Assembly (NCBI GenBank): GCA_033439265.1
Contig: JAVTVX010000005.1
Location: 3,172,001-3,236,000 of the forward strand
Source: Dillenia suffruticosa
Taxonomy: Eukaryota > Streptophyta > Magnoliopsida > Dilleniales > Dilleniaceae
Length of the DNA: 64,000 nt
Reading direction: 5' to 3'
Every line of letters starts with the position of its first letter. Within the stretch, counting starts at the first letter, position 1. Made by a program: the position numbers and the translations under genes. Shown here one piece after another: positions 15,561-32,459 of this stretch. The notes beneath the pieces are model-generated. The model made no database searches. It had not been told where the DNA came from and saw nothing but the letters and a program-made list of their open reading frames with translations.

Positions 15561-15808
15561 TATAACTTAGTTTTAATGAGGGTGCTATTAATTATTAAAT
15601 TAATTAGAGAGAGATTCGAAAACCTGAGGAATGAAATGGCTGTGAGTCGAGTAATCAAAATACTAAACACGGTTCCGTACGCGGCGACCAAAACCAAACA
15701 AAGGGAATCCCTTTCCTCAACGCAGTCCTCTTTTTCTCCCTCTCTGCTCAACCAAACAGGGCATGAAGGCGAAAACAGATCCCCATTTCTCCGTTGAAAA
15801 AGAGAAAG

Positions 15809-15838
15809 AGTGAGTGAGTGAGTGAGTGAGTGAGTGAG
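15809..15838 (+). repeat. (GAGT)n microsatellite in the BET3 leader
   Basis: About seven tandem GAGT units lie roughly 65 bases upstream of the BET3 start codon, probably within the 5' untranslated region. The tract could be length-polymorphic. Confidence 0.85.
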
Positions 15839-15900
15839 CAGGTAGAGTGAGTCAATTAGGTTTTCTTCGTTCAGATCTCCATATCTGAATCCAGTACAAA

Positions 15901-21389
<5,489 letters not shown>

Positions 21390-21499
21390 AATGCTTTGTC
21401 GTGTATATACAGCTCATTATTTCCTCCTGCCTTCCCCCTAGTCAGAGTCATACCAACTTCTTTTTTCTTCTTTCAGCACAAAAAGAATTTCTTGGATAA

Positions 21500-22967
21500 T
21501 TTTATGAGATGCTAATTTTTCCCTTATAAATATTCGTTTACTTATAATAAGCTGCACCATGATGCCATTAATCTGCCTGTTGAATTTCTTGATCTTATTG
21601 GTATTTCTTGAAGGGCTGTCCTTTATTTTAGTTTAAAATATTGCTTTTTCCTTGGCTGAAATCACAACCTTAGCTTGGTTTGATCAAATTAGAAAGGAAA
21701 AGAGAGGAGAGAGAATGAGATGCTCATTCACTTCTCTCTTCCGTTTCAAATACCTCAAATGAAAGGCTTGTGGTCTCAGATTCCTTGCCTAATCCATCAA
21801 AGACCTACAGAGTTTTTGCATCATCATTAACTTTATCCCTTTGTACAAATAACGAAACAATTGAGGTGTAACTAAGGTGTACCATAAGCTTACATATTAG
21901 CACTTGTTGCTGTTGATTGGGCCTTTTCTTATAACATGCCATGCTAAGTGGTAGCGGCCGCTCTTGTTCCCACTACTTGGTAAATAAATTGATTTGGTCT
22001 AACAATTTCATACTAAAATTTTTTTGCTTCGACTTTGCTATCTTTATATCACTCACTGCATGCTAATCATAAATATAAACCTACTGATCATAAATATAAA
22101 CCTAAGTGTTAACATTGTTTCCTTAGTGTTTCCTAAAGGGATAATTTAGTAATTATAATTTTTCTATTCCAACCCTGAGATCTAAGATTCAAATCACTAT
22201 ATAACAAAAAAAAAAAATTCTTTTTCATAGCCAAGTAAAGATTAACCGTCCTTTAAGAGGTTCGAGGAGAACGTGTGAAGCCCGAGACATAACGAGTGTC
22301 TGGACCTCCTTAAAGACACTAATGGAGTCTTTCGATCAGGCATTCTTAAAAGTAGTTCCACTTGTTATGAGATATGTTACGTTAATGGGGAAAATATAAG
22401 GAACATTTTGGCTTCACTCTTCAATGGGAAATTTTATATTCATCTTATTAAGTGTTTTTGATGCAGTTGAATATCTTAGATTTGACTCCAAAAATCATGC
22501 CATGGTTGAAACTTTGTGACTTCTGGTTTATCTTTGAATTTTCTCTGAGTATGCATCTAAGTGTTTTTGGCTTCTATTTTTCTTTTTAAATAACTATTTC
22601 TCATTTCTTTCCTTTTTTTGTTTTTCAAAATTGTCGCAATGAAAATCGCCCCTGCATTAGCCTACCATTTCGGTCCATGAGGCTGTAGTTACCAAACCAT
22701 CGGACACTTGTTTTTCCCGTCTCTCCAGAGGTGATTCTGGGTAGACCAAAAAGTTTTCATCATCAAAATTTCCCATAATATTGACTATGTTTTCTCACTA
22801 TTAAATAAATGTCGGCATAAAATTTTTGCAATTAACATGAGAATTTATATCTAATTCCCCCCTTTATGTTATTTATTTTCTGATTAAGATGGGGTGACCA
22901 TATTTGGGCAAAAGTAAACGGGCACTCGCCCGTACAATAACGTGTGCGCCCAAAAACTCCTCCCCCC

Positions 22968-23003
<36 letters not shown>

Positions 23004-23909
23004 CTGTTTGGAGAGAGTGGGGTTGTCTGTCTGTTGGAAAGGAACACCACGAAGCGTGTGGACCAGGGCGCAGAAAGAGACAGAAGCACACCCGGACAAA
23101 ATTGAGAGGAACACCACGAAGCTTGTTTTGCTTTTCAGAAGAAATAAACATTTTTGTTTTTAAAATCCGATTCTATATTATTTTTATAAATAAATTTACA
23201 ATTTTTTATAAACTCTGTTTTTAATTAAATTATATTAATATAAAATATAATTTTTTCTTGACTAAAATTCTTATTTCTATATTTAAAAATAAAATATATA
23301 AATACTAATAATAAAAATAAAAATAAATTAATTATTTTTCTAAATTATTAAAATCAAATATTTATAAATATAAAATTATTTTTATATAATATAAAACACC
23401 AAAAAAAATTTCTTAGAGAGTTCAAATTATAAGAAATGAGAGCCGATTATGATAAATGACTGCGTTTATGATATAAACATATTCGAAATTTTGTATTATT
23501 CAAATAAAAATATAAATAGAATAAAAAATTATGTTCTTAAAAAAGCTAACATATATTAGAAAAAAGAAAAGAAAAAGTCACTCTCAAAATTTTCTAGATT
23601 AAAATTACTTTTTTATTTTTTTTTATTTTTTTAAAAAAGCTACTTTACCAAAGGTGCACTCCATATTGAAAGGGTGCTTAGGACAAGCACACCACCGTGT
23701 TATGTAAATATGGATAAAATAATATTATGGGATTTAGATTATTTTATTTTATTTTTGTTTAGTTTGAATGCCTTGATTCATATTCTCCCCTGTAAATGTG
23801 AATTTTGACCCAAAAAAATTATTTTACAAAAAAAACCCTAACCTTAGAGACTTCCTTTTTTCCTAATAAAAATCCAGGAATCTAATATACGTAAACTGGC
23901 TTGCCCATT

Positions 23910-23954
<45 letters not shown>

Positions 23955-24088
23955 TGGGCCGTGTGAAAAGGTCCTGGAGGCTGCTGCACCGAACCCTCTG
24001 TTAAATCCAATCATTCCGCAAAAGCAAGGGCAAAAGCAAAGGAAAAAGAATCATTCACTTCACCCTCACTACAGACACCCACCCGGGT

Positions 24089-24090
<2 letters not shown>
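21500..24090. other. Intergenic DNA between BET3 and the NDR1-like gene
   Basis: No gene was recognised. It contains the BET3 3' flank, a SINE-like element ending in poly-A near 22217, a (CT)n tract at 22970-23000, very AT-rich sequence at 23.15-23.9 kb and an (AT)n tract at 23912-23950. The overlapping ORFs around 22.8-23.2 kb are translations of the CT/GA-rich patch and differ in every frame. Confidence 0.6.
22122..22217 (+). mobile_element. SINE-like element, family A copy 1
   Basis: The segment has a degenerate B-box-like motif (AGATTCAAATC) close to a poly-A tail of 13 bases (22205-22217). It aligns by eye over about 85 bases with the plus-strand segment at 58100-58204, sharing AGTGT..CCTAA.GGGATA, CTGAGATC and ..AACAAAA. 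A short element with a pol III-like internal box and terminal poly-A, present twice, fits a degenerate tRNA-derived SINE. The family name is unknown. Confidence 0.5.

Positions 24091-24091
<1 letters not shown>

Positions 24092-24124
<33 letters not shown>
24092..24124 (+). repeat. (CT)n tract in the NDR1-like leader
   Basis: About 16 CT units sit just upstream of the NDR1-like start codon. Pyrimidine tracts of this kind are common in plant leaders and core promoters (Y patches). They may influence transcription or translation, but this is not shown here. Confidence 0.85.
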
Positions 24125-24128
<4 letters not shown>

Positions 24129-24133
24129 ACCAG

Positions 24134-24745
24134 ATGACAGAGGTCGGAGGATGTGGCCGGTGTTGCTGCACCTTCCTCATAACACTAGGCCTAACAGCAC
24201 TCTTCTTGTGGCTAAGCTTCAGAACCACAAATCCCACTTGTTCGATCCGTTCATTTTACATTCCTGCCCTCAACAAGAACCTTATTGACAAGTCCAACAC
24301 TTCAATCAACTATCTGCTCCAGCTGAAAAACGAGAACAAGGACAAGGGAGTTTACTACGATGCCCTTAATCTCTCCTTTTATTACGGAAAAAACCGGGAC
24401 AACTTCATAAAGAATGTTAGCCTTCAAGGGTTTCATCAGGGGAATGGGAATACGGCAAAGAAAAATGAGAGCATGGACATCGGGAAAAAAGCGAACGATG
24501 ATATTCAGAGCCAAGAGAAGGCGGTTTTCAGGGTGGATTTGGTGACCGCCGTGAGGTTTAAGATTCTGTTCTTTAAGACCAAGAGGAATCATATTGCTGT
24601 TCATGCCGACGTGGAAGTCGACGACTCGGGTCAGATGGTCAAGAAGAAGAAGGGTGTCAAGTTCACCTCCGGCGCATCAAAGCTCCGTTCTTGCTATCCT
24701 GCGCCGGCGATCGCCTTTTGTTTTTGGTTTCTGTTTTTCATTTGA
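24134..24745 (+). CDS. NDR1: NDR1-type (NDR1/HIN1-like, LEA-2 fold) plasma-membrane protein
   Basis: This is a single-exon gene for 203 residues, close to the 219 of Arabidopsis NDR1. NDR1 is a plasma-membrane protein needed for disease resistance through several CC-NBS-LRR receptors and for membrane-wall adhesion. Seen here are a Cys-rich N-terminus (GCGRCCC), a membrane segment around residues 13-31 (TFLITLGLTALFLWL) and the NDR1-like block CSIRSFYIPALNK. They are followed by NENKDKGVYYD, where Arabidopsis has NPNKDKGIYYD, and by the VFRVDLVTAVRFK..FFKTKR region. N-glycosylation sequons NTS, NLS, NVS and NES are present. The C-terminus ends in a short hydrophobic tail (PAIAFCFWFLFFI), which fits the GPI-anchor signal known for NDR1. 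The start is the only ATG giving the membrane segment and follows a (CT)n leader. It is likely an NDR1 orthologue rather than a general NHL protein. Confidence 0.9.
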   Translation: MTEVGGCGRCCCTFLITLGLTALFLWLSFRTTNPTCSIRSFYIPALNKNLIDKSNTSINYLLQLKNENKDKGVYYDALNLSFYYGKNRDNFIKNVSLQGFHQGNGNTAKKNESMDIGKKANDDIQSQEKAVFRVDLVTAVRFKILFFKTKRNHIAVHADVEVDDSGQMVKKKKGVKFTSGASKLRSCYPAPAIAFCFWFLFFI

Positions 24746-24759
24746 TATTTTTGTTTAAA

Positions 24760-26850
24760 TTATTGTACTTTTTCATGTCTAATTTATTGGCATTCCAGTG
24801 CTTCCCAAACCTTAGCTTAATTCAATTTCTTTTTTATTTTAAATTATTTTATTTTTAATATTTTTTATCTTAAAAATTCTATGTAATATTAATTGTGTGT
24901 AACTTGCGACCTCGGCCTTTCCCAAACGGAATCCTCTCTCTCTCATCTCTCTCACTCTAAAGTGTGCTTTTGGGTTGTTTGGTAATGAGTGGTTGATTGA
25001 CCAAAAGAAGACTTGGGTATTTTGGATACGTCGGTAGTTTCCTATAATATGAAAATTTATTATTACACAAAAAATAATTTTTAAAATAATTTTACATATA
25101 TATGTAAAAATTTTATCCCTCGGATTAACCCATCTAAAAGCTTTTTACCAATTTTCGAAAAGAAATATTATAAATACGATGACTAAGATATTAGATTTAA
25201 TAATCCAGACAAATATTTTTCTTTCTAATTTTGGAATAAAAGTTTATTAAATTAACTTCTTTTTTTTTTTTAAGTATGAAATTCAGGGGAAAAGATATGA
25301 GCCTACCTCACAAAAAGTGCCCTTTCTTTGATTTGTGCCTCTGCACTTTCCTCATTGAGACACTTGCAAGGATGTTTCCAAATCACGCGTATTTAGAGGT
25401 GATGTTGCCATTTAATTGACCTTTTCCAAGAAAGTGTATTTCTATTTCTATTTCAATTTCTTTTTGCCATAGGAATTATGTAAATTAAACTTTTTTTATA
25501 TAATTATTTTTTTATAAATTATTGATATCTGAAAATCATATTAAATAATATTAAATTTGGTTCAAAACAGATTTGACATTTAGAGTTAAAACTCTCCCTA
25601 TATTTGTTTTTATTATACAAAAAATTCAAATTCGAGATTTTATTTAAAAGATACCAATGATCGGTAACTAAGTATTGATCTCGATATAATTATTAATTAT
25701 AGTTGTATTTAAAATTCAAATGGGCTTGACATCCAATTCGAGGAGCCATGTACAAAAATATACCTAAAAAATAAAAAATTTTTAAATAACTCCGAGAGCA
25801 AAATAATTATGAAAATAACACACATTTATCATGAGTTGAACCGGTGACACCACGTGGTAGCATGCGATTGGCCGAATGCCATGTTCATGTCTCCAAGATG
25901 TGAAGATGCGACAAGTCACCGCTCGCGGCCGGTCCCTCCGCCACCCGCGGTGGGTCCTCTCTCTCTTCCTTGCCCGCCCACAGCTCTCTCTCTCTCTCCC
26001 TCCCTCTCCCGCACGCGGCTCTAATCCGCTCCACCTCCCTCCCTCCCTCCCCCGCGGCTCTTTCCCTCCCTTCCCCCAACTGCCCGTGGCCGACTCTCTC
26101 TCCCTCCCCCCGCGGCTCCCGGCTCGGGGGAGAGAGAGAGCGCACCGCGGGGGGGAGAGAGGGAGAGAGGGGGTCGCGGGGGGAGGGAGGGAGGGAGGGA
26201 GAGAGAGGGGGCCGTGGGGAGGAGGGAGGGAGAGAGAGGGCAGCGGGCATCCGCGGGGTCACAAACAGAAATATTTTTTCGTTTAGCTTATTTAAAATTT
26301 TATTTTTTATTTTTTAGATTAGATCCGTACAAAACTCCAGTTCGAGAGTCTAATTCCCCCCGCCCCTCTTTTTTGGCCTTGCATGGCCTAGCTTGAGATG
26401 CCCATGAATGATATAAGGATAATCTTTTTGATCATATATTAAATTTTGGGATCAATTCACTCCAAGTGATTTGGGCTCAAAGTAATTTTCCCCTTCATTT
26501 AAAATTTGTCAAAGTTTCACCCTGAATTTGTCTCCACGACCCCTTTACCCACTTTGTCCATTTAAGGGTTAAGTTTAACTTAAAAAAATGATATATTAAA
26601 AATAAAAATTAACTTAATTTAACATTTTCAATTTTATCAATTTATTATTCTTTGTGGCATATGGACGGGAGCTTTATTTGTTCAGGAAAACTAATATATG
26701 ACCCAAAAAAAAAAACCCCTCCCCCATATTATATATATATATATAATCAATACCAGCAGGTTGGAAAACAACTATATTACATCGTCTGATGTATGGAGCT
26801 TAGCCTACGACATATTACTTTGGCATTCATCAGATGATACAACGATTGCT
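24760..26850. other. Intergenic DNA between the NDR1-like gene and the ABCB gene
   Basis: AT-rich flanks with degenerate repeat-like segments (for example near 25545-25720) surround an abrupt GC-rich block at about 25920-26260, which is listed separately. An (AT)n tract lies near 26731-26744. The ABCB 3' flank starts at the right end. No coding gene was recognised. Confidence 0.6.
25920..26260. repeat. GC-rich block switching from pyrimidine-rich to purine-rich
   Basis: About 340 bases are far richer in G and C than anything around them. The plus strand is CT/CCCT-rich from about 25956 to 26120 and GA/GGGA-rich from about 26125 to 26240. Inner arms pair imperfectly: CTCTCTCCCTCCCCCCGCGG near 26096-26115 and CCGCGGGGGGGAGAGAGGGA near 26145-26164, enclosing a loop of about 29 bases. 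(CCCT)n at about 26036-26053 and (GGGA)n at 26178-26199 could form G-quadruplexes on opposite strands. ORFs of 60-136 codons on both strands here are low-complexity artefacts. It could be a foldback element, a simple-repeat expansion or an assembly artefact. Confidence 0.75.
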
Positions 26851-26855
26851 TCAAA

Positions 26856-29800
26856 TTACCTGTAAGGTGAGTTACCACCCTGTAGTTTAATCAGAGAATA
26901 GTATGCTCCACCTCGTCCGTACGACAGTAGTTTAGTATGTGATCCTTGTTCTACAACTTTTCCATCCTTAATAACTGCAATGGAGTCGGCCTTTTGTATT
27001 GTCGATAGCCGATGAGCTACAATAACACATGTTCTGCCCACCATCATCTGCTCAAGTGCTGCTTGGACTAGGTTTTCTGAGACACTATCAAGGGCACTTG
27101 TTGCTTCATCGAGCAACAGGATTGATGGGTTTTTCAGGATTGCTCGAGCGAGCGCTATCCTTTGTTTTTGCCCTCCTGATAGCTGAACTCCTCTTTCTCC
27201 GCAGTAGGTTGAATACCCATCTTTCATTCCACTGCAGTGAATGCGAACAAAACAAAAGCGTGATAAGTTTACTAGATAGAGGAGAAGGACATGCATAATT
27301 TTTTTTCAGAGAATTTAGCTTTTGGAGTAGAAATGAGCTAAATATGTACCTGATAAAATCATGAGCATTGGCAAGAGCTGCAGCCTTCCTTATCTCGGAC
27401 TCACTAGCGTCCTCATTCCCATAGGCAATATTATCGCGAATGGTTCCAGCAAAAAGGGTTGGCTCCTGACTAACTAATGCTATTTGTGTCCTCAGGACTC
27501 TCAAGTTATAGTTCTTTATGTCCTTGTTGTCAATGTAGACCCATCCTTTTGTTGGATCATAAAATCGCTCAATTAGCCCAATTATGGTAGATTTGCCAGA
27601 GCCACTCTGCCCCACTAATGCTACTGTTTGTCCTGCATTTATTCTAAGATTCAGGCCCTTGAAGATCAATTGATTTGGTCTTGATGGATATGCAAAGAAC
27701 ACATTCTTCAACTCTATGTCACCTTTGATTGTTTGATCAACTTCCAAACCCCATGAATTTTCCGGTTCAATGTCACTTTTTCTATCTAAAATTGCAAATA
27801 TTGATCTTATGGCACTGCTTCCTTTTGACAAATCAGAAGTCATGCTGCCAGCATCTGCAATGGTCCTGCCAGTGAATAGCAGGATCAAGAATGCTTGAAA
27901 AAGGTGCTCAGGACTTACTAACCCTTTTGTCATTAGCCTCCCACCATACCAAAATGCTAAAGCCGTGAAAGCTGTGGCCAAAAATTGGGAGCAAAAGAGT
28001 CCAAAACCTGAGAACCAGGACTGTTTCAGACTTTCCCTTTTAGGACCTTTCATGGTGGCTTTGAAGAGCCCTAGTATTCTTTTTTGAGAAGAGAATGCTG
28101 CGATTGTTTTGTAGTTAATGGCAGCTTCACTGGCTAATTGGCTTCCTTCCCTTTGTGCTTTCCTGGCTTTTTCAGACATACTCTTCATCAAAACACTCCT
28201 CGAGTAAAAGCTCCCAATAAGTATTGGCTGAACTGCAATCATAACAAGGGCTAGTCTCCATGAGAGTGCTAGGCCAAGTATGTAAGCTAAGGCTGCAGAA
28301 GAGAATGTTTGTAACAGAAGAGACATGCGTTCTCCAACAAGTGTTCTAACCATGCTGGCTTCTGTTGCTAACCTTGCGCAAATTGCAGCACTTGTGTTCT
28401 CATCTTTATCAAACCAACCTACTTCAAAAGTCATCAACTTTTCAAGCACTTCTTCTCTTACCCTTTTAACAAACCTCTCTCCCATGACAGCAAAATTGTA
28501 GTGTTGAACAAGATTTGTGATGAAGTTAAGAGCCCCAAGGCCTAAGAAGATGATGCTGTATAGTCTGGCATGTGATTTGATGGCAGATGAGTCATTTCGA
28601 AAGTAAACCGCAATCAGTTCCCCCAAAAAGTAAGCATTAATTGGTTGAACTGCTCCGGAACCTAATGCCCCTATGCATCCAAGTAAGGCATTTCCCCACT
28701 CAGGTGCATTCATTTTTAGTAGACGCCATTGGGAAGGAGAAGCATATGCCGATTCCTCAGAAATTTCATCATCACTATCTTCGTAGTAACTTAGCTGGAT
28801 AGAGTAGGGACTGGCTATTGAATATGCTGGGCTGAATGGATATGCTACCGGAGAATTCATGCCATTTGATCTTTGACTCATTGGGCTTAGTACTTGACTC
28901 ATCCTCTGAGGAGTTCTTCCACCTTTTTCATAAATGACACTGCTAACAGCTTCATTTTGAGATGCCAAGTGCTGCAATTGGACCATTTTAGCATATTCAC
29001 CTCCGGCACCGCCATTCCTTTGCATAAGATCATCATGAGTGCCAGATTCAACTATCTCTCCGGATTGAAGAACTACAATCAGGTTTGCCAATCGGATTGT
29101 TGAGAGACGGTGGGCAATGATGATTGTTGTCCTCCCTCGAGATGCCTGATCAAGTGCATCCTGCACAACTCTTTCGGACTGTGCATCCAAGGCGCTAGTG
29201 GCTTCGTCAAGAAGAAGGATTTTTGGCTCTCTAATTAGTGCCCTTGCTATTGCAATTCGCTGCTTTTGTCCTCCAGATAACTGGACACCGAATTGGCCAA
29301 CCTGGTACATCCACAAAGATATTTTGAACCTAGAATTGGAACGACCAAGTGCTAAAACTAACATAATTAGGTTATTTAGATTAGAAGATAGAAGTTTAAC
29401 TTACTCGGGTTTCATATCCATCTGGTAACTGAACTATGAAGTCATGGGCGTTCGCTGCCTTAGCTGCATTTATCACAAGGTCCATAGAAGCTCCCTCCCT
29501 TCCAAACAATATATTCTCTTTTATGGATGTTGCGAAGAGGATTGGCTCTTGATTAACCAGACCCATTTGAGATCTTAACCACTTAAGTTGAAGCCTGTTT
29601 ATTTTATATCCATCCAAGAGAATTTCACCTTCTCTAGGGTCATAAAATCTTTCAAGCAAGGAAATCACCGTGGACTTGCCAGAACCACTACCCCCTACAA
29701 GGCCCACCATCTTGCCCGGTGGAACTAGAAGATTGAAATTCTTCAGAATTGGTGTATCAGGCCTTGAAGGGTAACTGAAATTCACATTTCTAAATTCAAT

Positions 29801-32442
29801 TTCTCCCCTCACATATGCCAAAGCCTTCCCTTTCTTGTCATCTGAGTCTATGTTTGGTTGTCGATCAATCATCTCAAATATTCGCGTTGCAGCAGCAGTT
29901 GCCTCAGCAAGAGCAGTGAGATTTGGCAGTGCACTCAATATACACCTATAATGGCAAATGAGATTGTAAGCTAAAGATCACCTTCTGAACCAAAAACTTA
30001 GCGATCAAGAGTTAACTTACAGTCCTCCAAGAAGGACATTGAATCCAGCCACAAAAACAGCACCACCCTTTTCTCCTTTTTCAGTTACTAGAAAACTCCC
30101 CATCCACGCCTGGAAAGCCCAACAGACGAAGATGATGCCCATGCTTCCCATCATTAATCCTTTTGCAAATCCTTGTTTGATTCCATACTCCACTGTTTTT
30201 TGAAGTGCATTACTAAACCTGGACAGAGTTTCTTGCTCTGCAACATATGAATATACTATTCGAATTGATGAAATTGCTTGTTCTGCAATACTACCAGCAA
30301 CCGTGTAAGATGCAATCATCTTCACTCCAAGGTCCATCATGAGCTTCCCAAATGCAATTCCTGGCATGATAAACATGAATACAAAAGGAAGTGCTGCCAA
30401 TGCTAGTTTCCAGGACAGAATGAAGGCAAATATGAGGCAGAATATGAATGATGAAAAAAAAGCAAGGCAATCCGGTATCTGCACACATGCAAGAAACCAA
30501 TGTCACCTACCATGTTAAACATCACATGATAAACTTGAATACAACAGGACGAAGAGGGAACCTTCTCGCCTATAACGACTTGGATTGAGTTGACATCAAA
30601 GGTTGTACTAGAGACAACTTGATAACTTGTGGAAGTGTTTGCAGCTTGTGTGTCAAAGAAGCCAACTTCTTGCTTAAGGATAGATTTAAGATACTCGATT
30701 CGCATACGAGAAGTCTGTCTCTCTGCAGTTCTTGTCCAACAAATTCCTTCTGCAGGAGAGAACTAAGAGATTTTACAGTAAGAAAAAGACAACTGCAAGG
30801 AAACGGTTGAAGTTCAACTTACCAACAAAAGCGGAGAGTCCAACTCCAAGAGAAACATATAGAATCCTGAGTGCATACTGGGCAAAAAAAGAAAAGAACT
30901 GAGAAATCTGTCCCTACATTGCTTATAATCTAGAACAATATAATAAAGGGTGACCCTGTACACAGTGGTTACTGCCCCTTGTTTACTCTTTAGAGAATGA
31001 AATTTTTTTCTTCGCAGCCAAAATAGACCCTGGTTTTCACGTGAACATATGTGGCATGTATGATTGGGCAGATTTTTTTTTTTTTTTTTTCGGTTGCACG
31101 TCATTAGGCAGTCATAACAAGCCGGTGAAGAAAAACATTTTTTTCCCTTTTTTGGCAGCGGTTTAGTGGGCTAACGTTAGTAGAACTGTGCAAAGTCTAA
31201 TAAGTGAGACACAGGACTCATTTGGGAGGCAGAAACAATCACACCTATCTCACTCTATGCCCTTCTTTTTATGAGAAGCACTCTATGCCTTTCAACAAAG
31301 CTTAAAATGAGAAACTAACCATGTATATATTTAAATACATTTATTGTATGTATAATATATGATGGGCAACGTAAAGTTGAGACTGCAAACCCCCACAAGT
31401 GATTTTACAGAAGCCACTTTGACATCTATATACAATGCTAACTAAAGTTGTGTTGTGGCATAAAATCTTTTTATCGAACAAATATTGTGCAGTTTTACAA
31501 TATCCAAATTTTCAAGCAAAAGCTCTTAGATGCATATGACTACAAAACTTTTCTGAGACTCCCCCTTCTACACACACATTTGCACCCCTAATATGACTTC
31601 TAATCCTCAGCTGTTAATGCATGTTTATCCCTTAATCTACTAAAGGGAACAAATATCAACCTAGTATTAAGTAAATCAGAACATTTATGTCCCTCTTTCT
31701 AATTCATATCGTTCTAAAATGGTTAAACTCTTTCAAAATTTCTATAAATGATCCACAACCAAAACATAGTTCAATAGTTACAGGCTTGCCTAATTTAAGG
31801 ATAAAGCTTTATGAACTAAAATGTTATAAATAGAAAATAGATTGAATCATCACATATTTATCAGGTCTATTCGATCACTCATGAACTTACTGAATGGCAA
31901 TCCAAAATTTAATAACATTAAAATTCATGTGAACTCCACAACATCAAAGCTTCAAACTTGTGTACAAGATTATTGGGTGAGTGGCAACTCATGAAATGGG
32001 TTAAAATTCTAACACTTCACAGTAGAACTTATCCATTAAATAATATAGCCGTGACCCAAATCGATTTTTTTCTTTTCAGTGGTTGGGAGACTCTCATATG
32101 GTGATACCAATAGGGTTAGCTATACTGATCACGCGTTCCCATTCTAGCAACAATTTGGAAATGTAATAGAAGCCTATATTTGAATGAATCCGTCTGTACC
32201 AAGCAAGACCTTTTTTTTTTTTAAGTTATATCACACAAAAAGCATACCTTGTTGACAATACTAGTTGAGAGAAATGCATTGGGATTTCCATACTCATTGA
32301 TCACTGCACTAATAACATACATAGTGAGAGGACCCTGCAACCCATCTCCAATACTGCCTAAAGTCCCCATCAGCATTAGCCATTTATCAGTCCGATCCGC
32401 AAACCTGAACATGGTTTTGTTTCCACCTTCACCCTTTCTCAT
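26856..32442 (-). CDS. ABC transporter B family (full-size MDR/P-glycoprotein type, ABCB15/ABCB8-like)
   Basis: Seven exons (minus strand, 5' to 3') join to 1254 residues, the usual full-size ABCB length: 32248-32442, 30823-30877, 30562-30749, 30021-30478, 29405-29945, 27350-29301 and 26856-27231. The layout is TMD1-NBD1-TMD2-NBD2. NBD1 has Walker [10 protein letters not shown] (about 383-391), signature LSGGQ (487-491) and Walker [13 protein letters not shown] (about 507-518). NBD2 has Walker [10 protein letters not shown], signature LSGGQ (1147-1151), a second [12 protein letters not shown] and the H-loop AHRLST. Both ATP sites therefore look competent. The linker is Ser-rich ([19 protein letters not shown]). 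Plant ABCBs export auxin, alkaloids, lipids or other small molecules at the plasma membrane, and the substrate cannot be told from sequence. The N-terminus ([20 protein letters not shown]) places it in the ABCB15/ABCB8-like clade. Intron 1 is 1.37 kb, and the exon 3 donor (GAGAAG|GTTCCC) is weak. Confidence 0.95.
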
Positions 32443-32459
32443 CTCTACTCCCCCAAATT

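Noticed and set aside
22832-23224. Several overlapping ORFs around the CT/GA tract
   Set aside because: Present on both strands and in several frames because the dinucleotide repeat lacks stops. There is no protein-like sequence outside the tract.
24078-24133. GTAATT ... CCAG just before the NDR1-like ATG as a leader intron
   Set aside because: The intron would be only about 45-50 bases and mostly CT repeat, too short for a plant intron.
25876-26396. ORFs of 60-136 codons on both strands of the GC-rich block
   Set aside because: They are low-complexity Pro/Ser/Leu or Gly/Arg/Glu translations of CT and GA runs, open in several frames at once, with no domain.
30403-30705. Continuous ORF that reads through the ABCB exon 3 donor
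   Set aside because: Beyond GEK the frame leaves the ABCB protein. Exon 4 in its proper frame (IPDCLAFF) needs splicing at 30562|30478.
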